7,846 nt of DNA from NCBI GenBank assembly GCA_027449725.1, contig DAIDLB010000272.1, positions 1-7,846 on the forward strand, in the 5' to 3' direction. Both the position numbers and the translations under genes were made by a program. The DNA is from Chlamydiota bacterium. Its GTDB lineage: Bacteria; Chlamydiota; Chlamydiia; Chlamydiales; SM23-39. Positions 7,596 through 7,846 of this stretch are shown piece after piece (the first letter of the stretch is position 1; each line of letters starts with the position of its first letter). A model generated the notes under the pieces. That model was not told where the DNA came from. It saw only the letters and a program-made list of their open reading frames with translations, and did no database searches.

Positions 7596-7739
7596 CGTTG
7601 GGCGGCGACCGATATAATGACAGATGCCGGCTTCGCCTTCTGTGTGGGCGTTGGCTTGGAAAGAAGGTGGGGCCGGGTGAGGAAGAAAGGCTCCGTCAGA
7701 TTCTGCAGAGATATAACCGAAAGTTGTGGATGAGGGAAT
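7596..7739 (-). other. In-frame 5' extension of the PP2C gene lacking a conventional start codon
   Basis: Reading the PP2C frame upstream of 7595 gives no stop to the right edge of the window (about 83 codons). The segment next to the ATG translates as AHTEGEAGICHYIGRRPT. It ends in the conserved PP2C N-terminal strand and uses many G/C-ending codons, like real coding sequence. There is no ATG, GTG, TTG or CTG anywhere in it. A rare ATT at 7739-7737 is one possible start. Another is a one-base frame error linking to the ATG at 7804, which opens a different frame. Coding of at least the inner part is well supported; the start is unresolved. Confidence 0.55.
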
Positions 7740-7744
7740 AAAGA

Positions 7745-7802
7745 GAGCGTATCCTCTGGAATTTTTCTGACAGGAAAAAATCCAACCAAAAGGAGTACGC
7801 TC
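7745..7802 (+). promoter_or_regulatory. Leader stem-loop able to sequester the Shine-Dalgarno of the gene at 7803
   Basis: GAGCGTATCCT (7745-7755) can pair with AGGAGTACGCTC (7791-7802): 11 base pairs with one bulged G at 7795. This covers the whole Shine-Dalgarno and the spacer up to the ATG. A second stem nests inside, 7758-7767 with 7774-7783 (10 positions, one A-A mismatch), closed by a 6-nt loop TGACAG. Such an anti-SD (TCCT facing AGGA) fold is typical of translational switches and RNA thermometers. It would only act if transcription starts upstream of 7745, which is not shown. Complementarity is seen; function is inference. Confidence 0.45.
7791..7795 (+). promoter_or_regulatory. Shine-Dalgarno of the gene starting at 7803
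   Basis: AGGAG, preceded by AAA, lies 7 nt before the ATG at 7803. It is the main evidence that the short coding fragment at the right edge is a real gene start. Confidence 0.7.
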
Positions 7803-7846
7803 ATGAAAAAATTTGCCCTTCCAGAAGATAAAAATCCATCTGATAT
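7803..7846 (+). CDS. Start of a gene of unknown function, cut by the right edge
   Basis: ATG with a well-spaced AGGAG opens a frame reading MKKFALPEDKNPSD before the window ends. The fragment is charged and has no signal-peptide character, so a cytosolic protein is likely but not certain. It is divergent from the PP2C gene. Nothing in 14 residues allows a family call. Confidence 0.6.
   Translation, partial: MKKFALPEDKNPSD

Noticed and set aside
7712..7717. TATAAC as -10 box for the gene at 7803
   Set aside because: Good hexamer, but no acceptable -35 at 16-18 nt spacing, so not listed as a promoter. A start near 7724 would nonetheless suit the leader hairpin.
7319..7804. 161-residue minus-strand open frame starting with a signal-peptide-like MSVLLLVGFF
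   Set aside because: Overlaps the PP2C gene in another frame, where the PP2C motifs are unmistakable; no proper Shine-Dalgarno. Kept in mind only as the possible N-terminal frame if a frameshift exists.
1..7846. tRNA, rRNA, CRISPR array, transposase or phage genes
   Set aside because: No cloverleaf, rRNA-like stretch, regularly spaced direct repeats, or mobile-element proteins were found on either strand.

Overview
The window carries seven protein-coding genes, two of them cut by the window edges. GC content is roughly in the mid-to-high 50s by eye, and genes are tightly packed on both strands. Nothing here fixes the taxonomy. The plastid/chlamydial-type dicarboxylate translocator and the PP2C phosphatase beside an RDD membrane protein would suit an environmental member of Chlamydiota or another PVC lineage. 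That placement is inference, and the GC content would be high for cultured chlamydiae.

Layout from left to right. A minus-strand DASS-family dicarboxylate translocator runs off the left edge (1-1073). An intergenic stretch of about 200 bp is mostly filled by a two-fold symmetric 147-bp palindromic element (1131-1277). A minus-strand aldo/keto reductase (1274-2365) takes its stop codon from that element. A 59-bp divergent gap separates it from a plus-strand 12-helix MFS permease (2425-3612). The permease converges on, and overlaps by 6 bp, a large minus-strand protein made of an NDP-forming acyl-CoA synthetase fused to a GNAT acetyltransferase (3607-6300). Upstream of that on the same strand lie an RDD-family membrane protein (6304-6849) and a PP2C-type Ser/Thr phosphatase (6891-7595, probably longer at its N-terminus). 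A plus-strand gene starts at 7803 and leaves the window after 14 complete codons.

The order PP2C > RDD > synthetase/GNAT, with gaps of 41 and 3 bp, suggests one transcription unit. It would join protein dephosphorylation with acyl-CoA production and possibly protein acetylation; the functional link is inference. Two minus-strand genes (aldo/keto reductase and RDD) lack a Shine-Dalgarno sequence but share a -35/-10 arrangement ending exactly 7 nt before the ATG, which suggests leaderless transcripts. In contrast, the translocator, the MFS gene and the rightmost gene have good Shine-Dalgarno sites. The rightmost one can be buried in a stem-loop in its leader.

Items most worth a second look: the symmetric 147-bp element, the stem that sequesters the Shine-Dalgarno of the last gene, the paired leaderless-type promoters, the missing conventional start codon of the PP2C gene, and the retained catalytic histidines in the synthetase/GNAT fusion.
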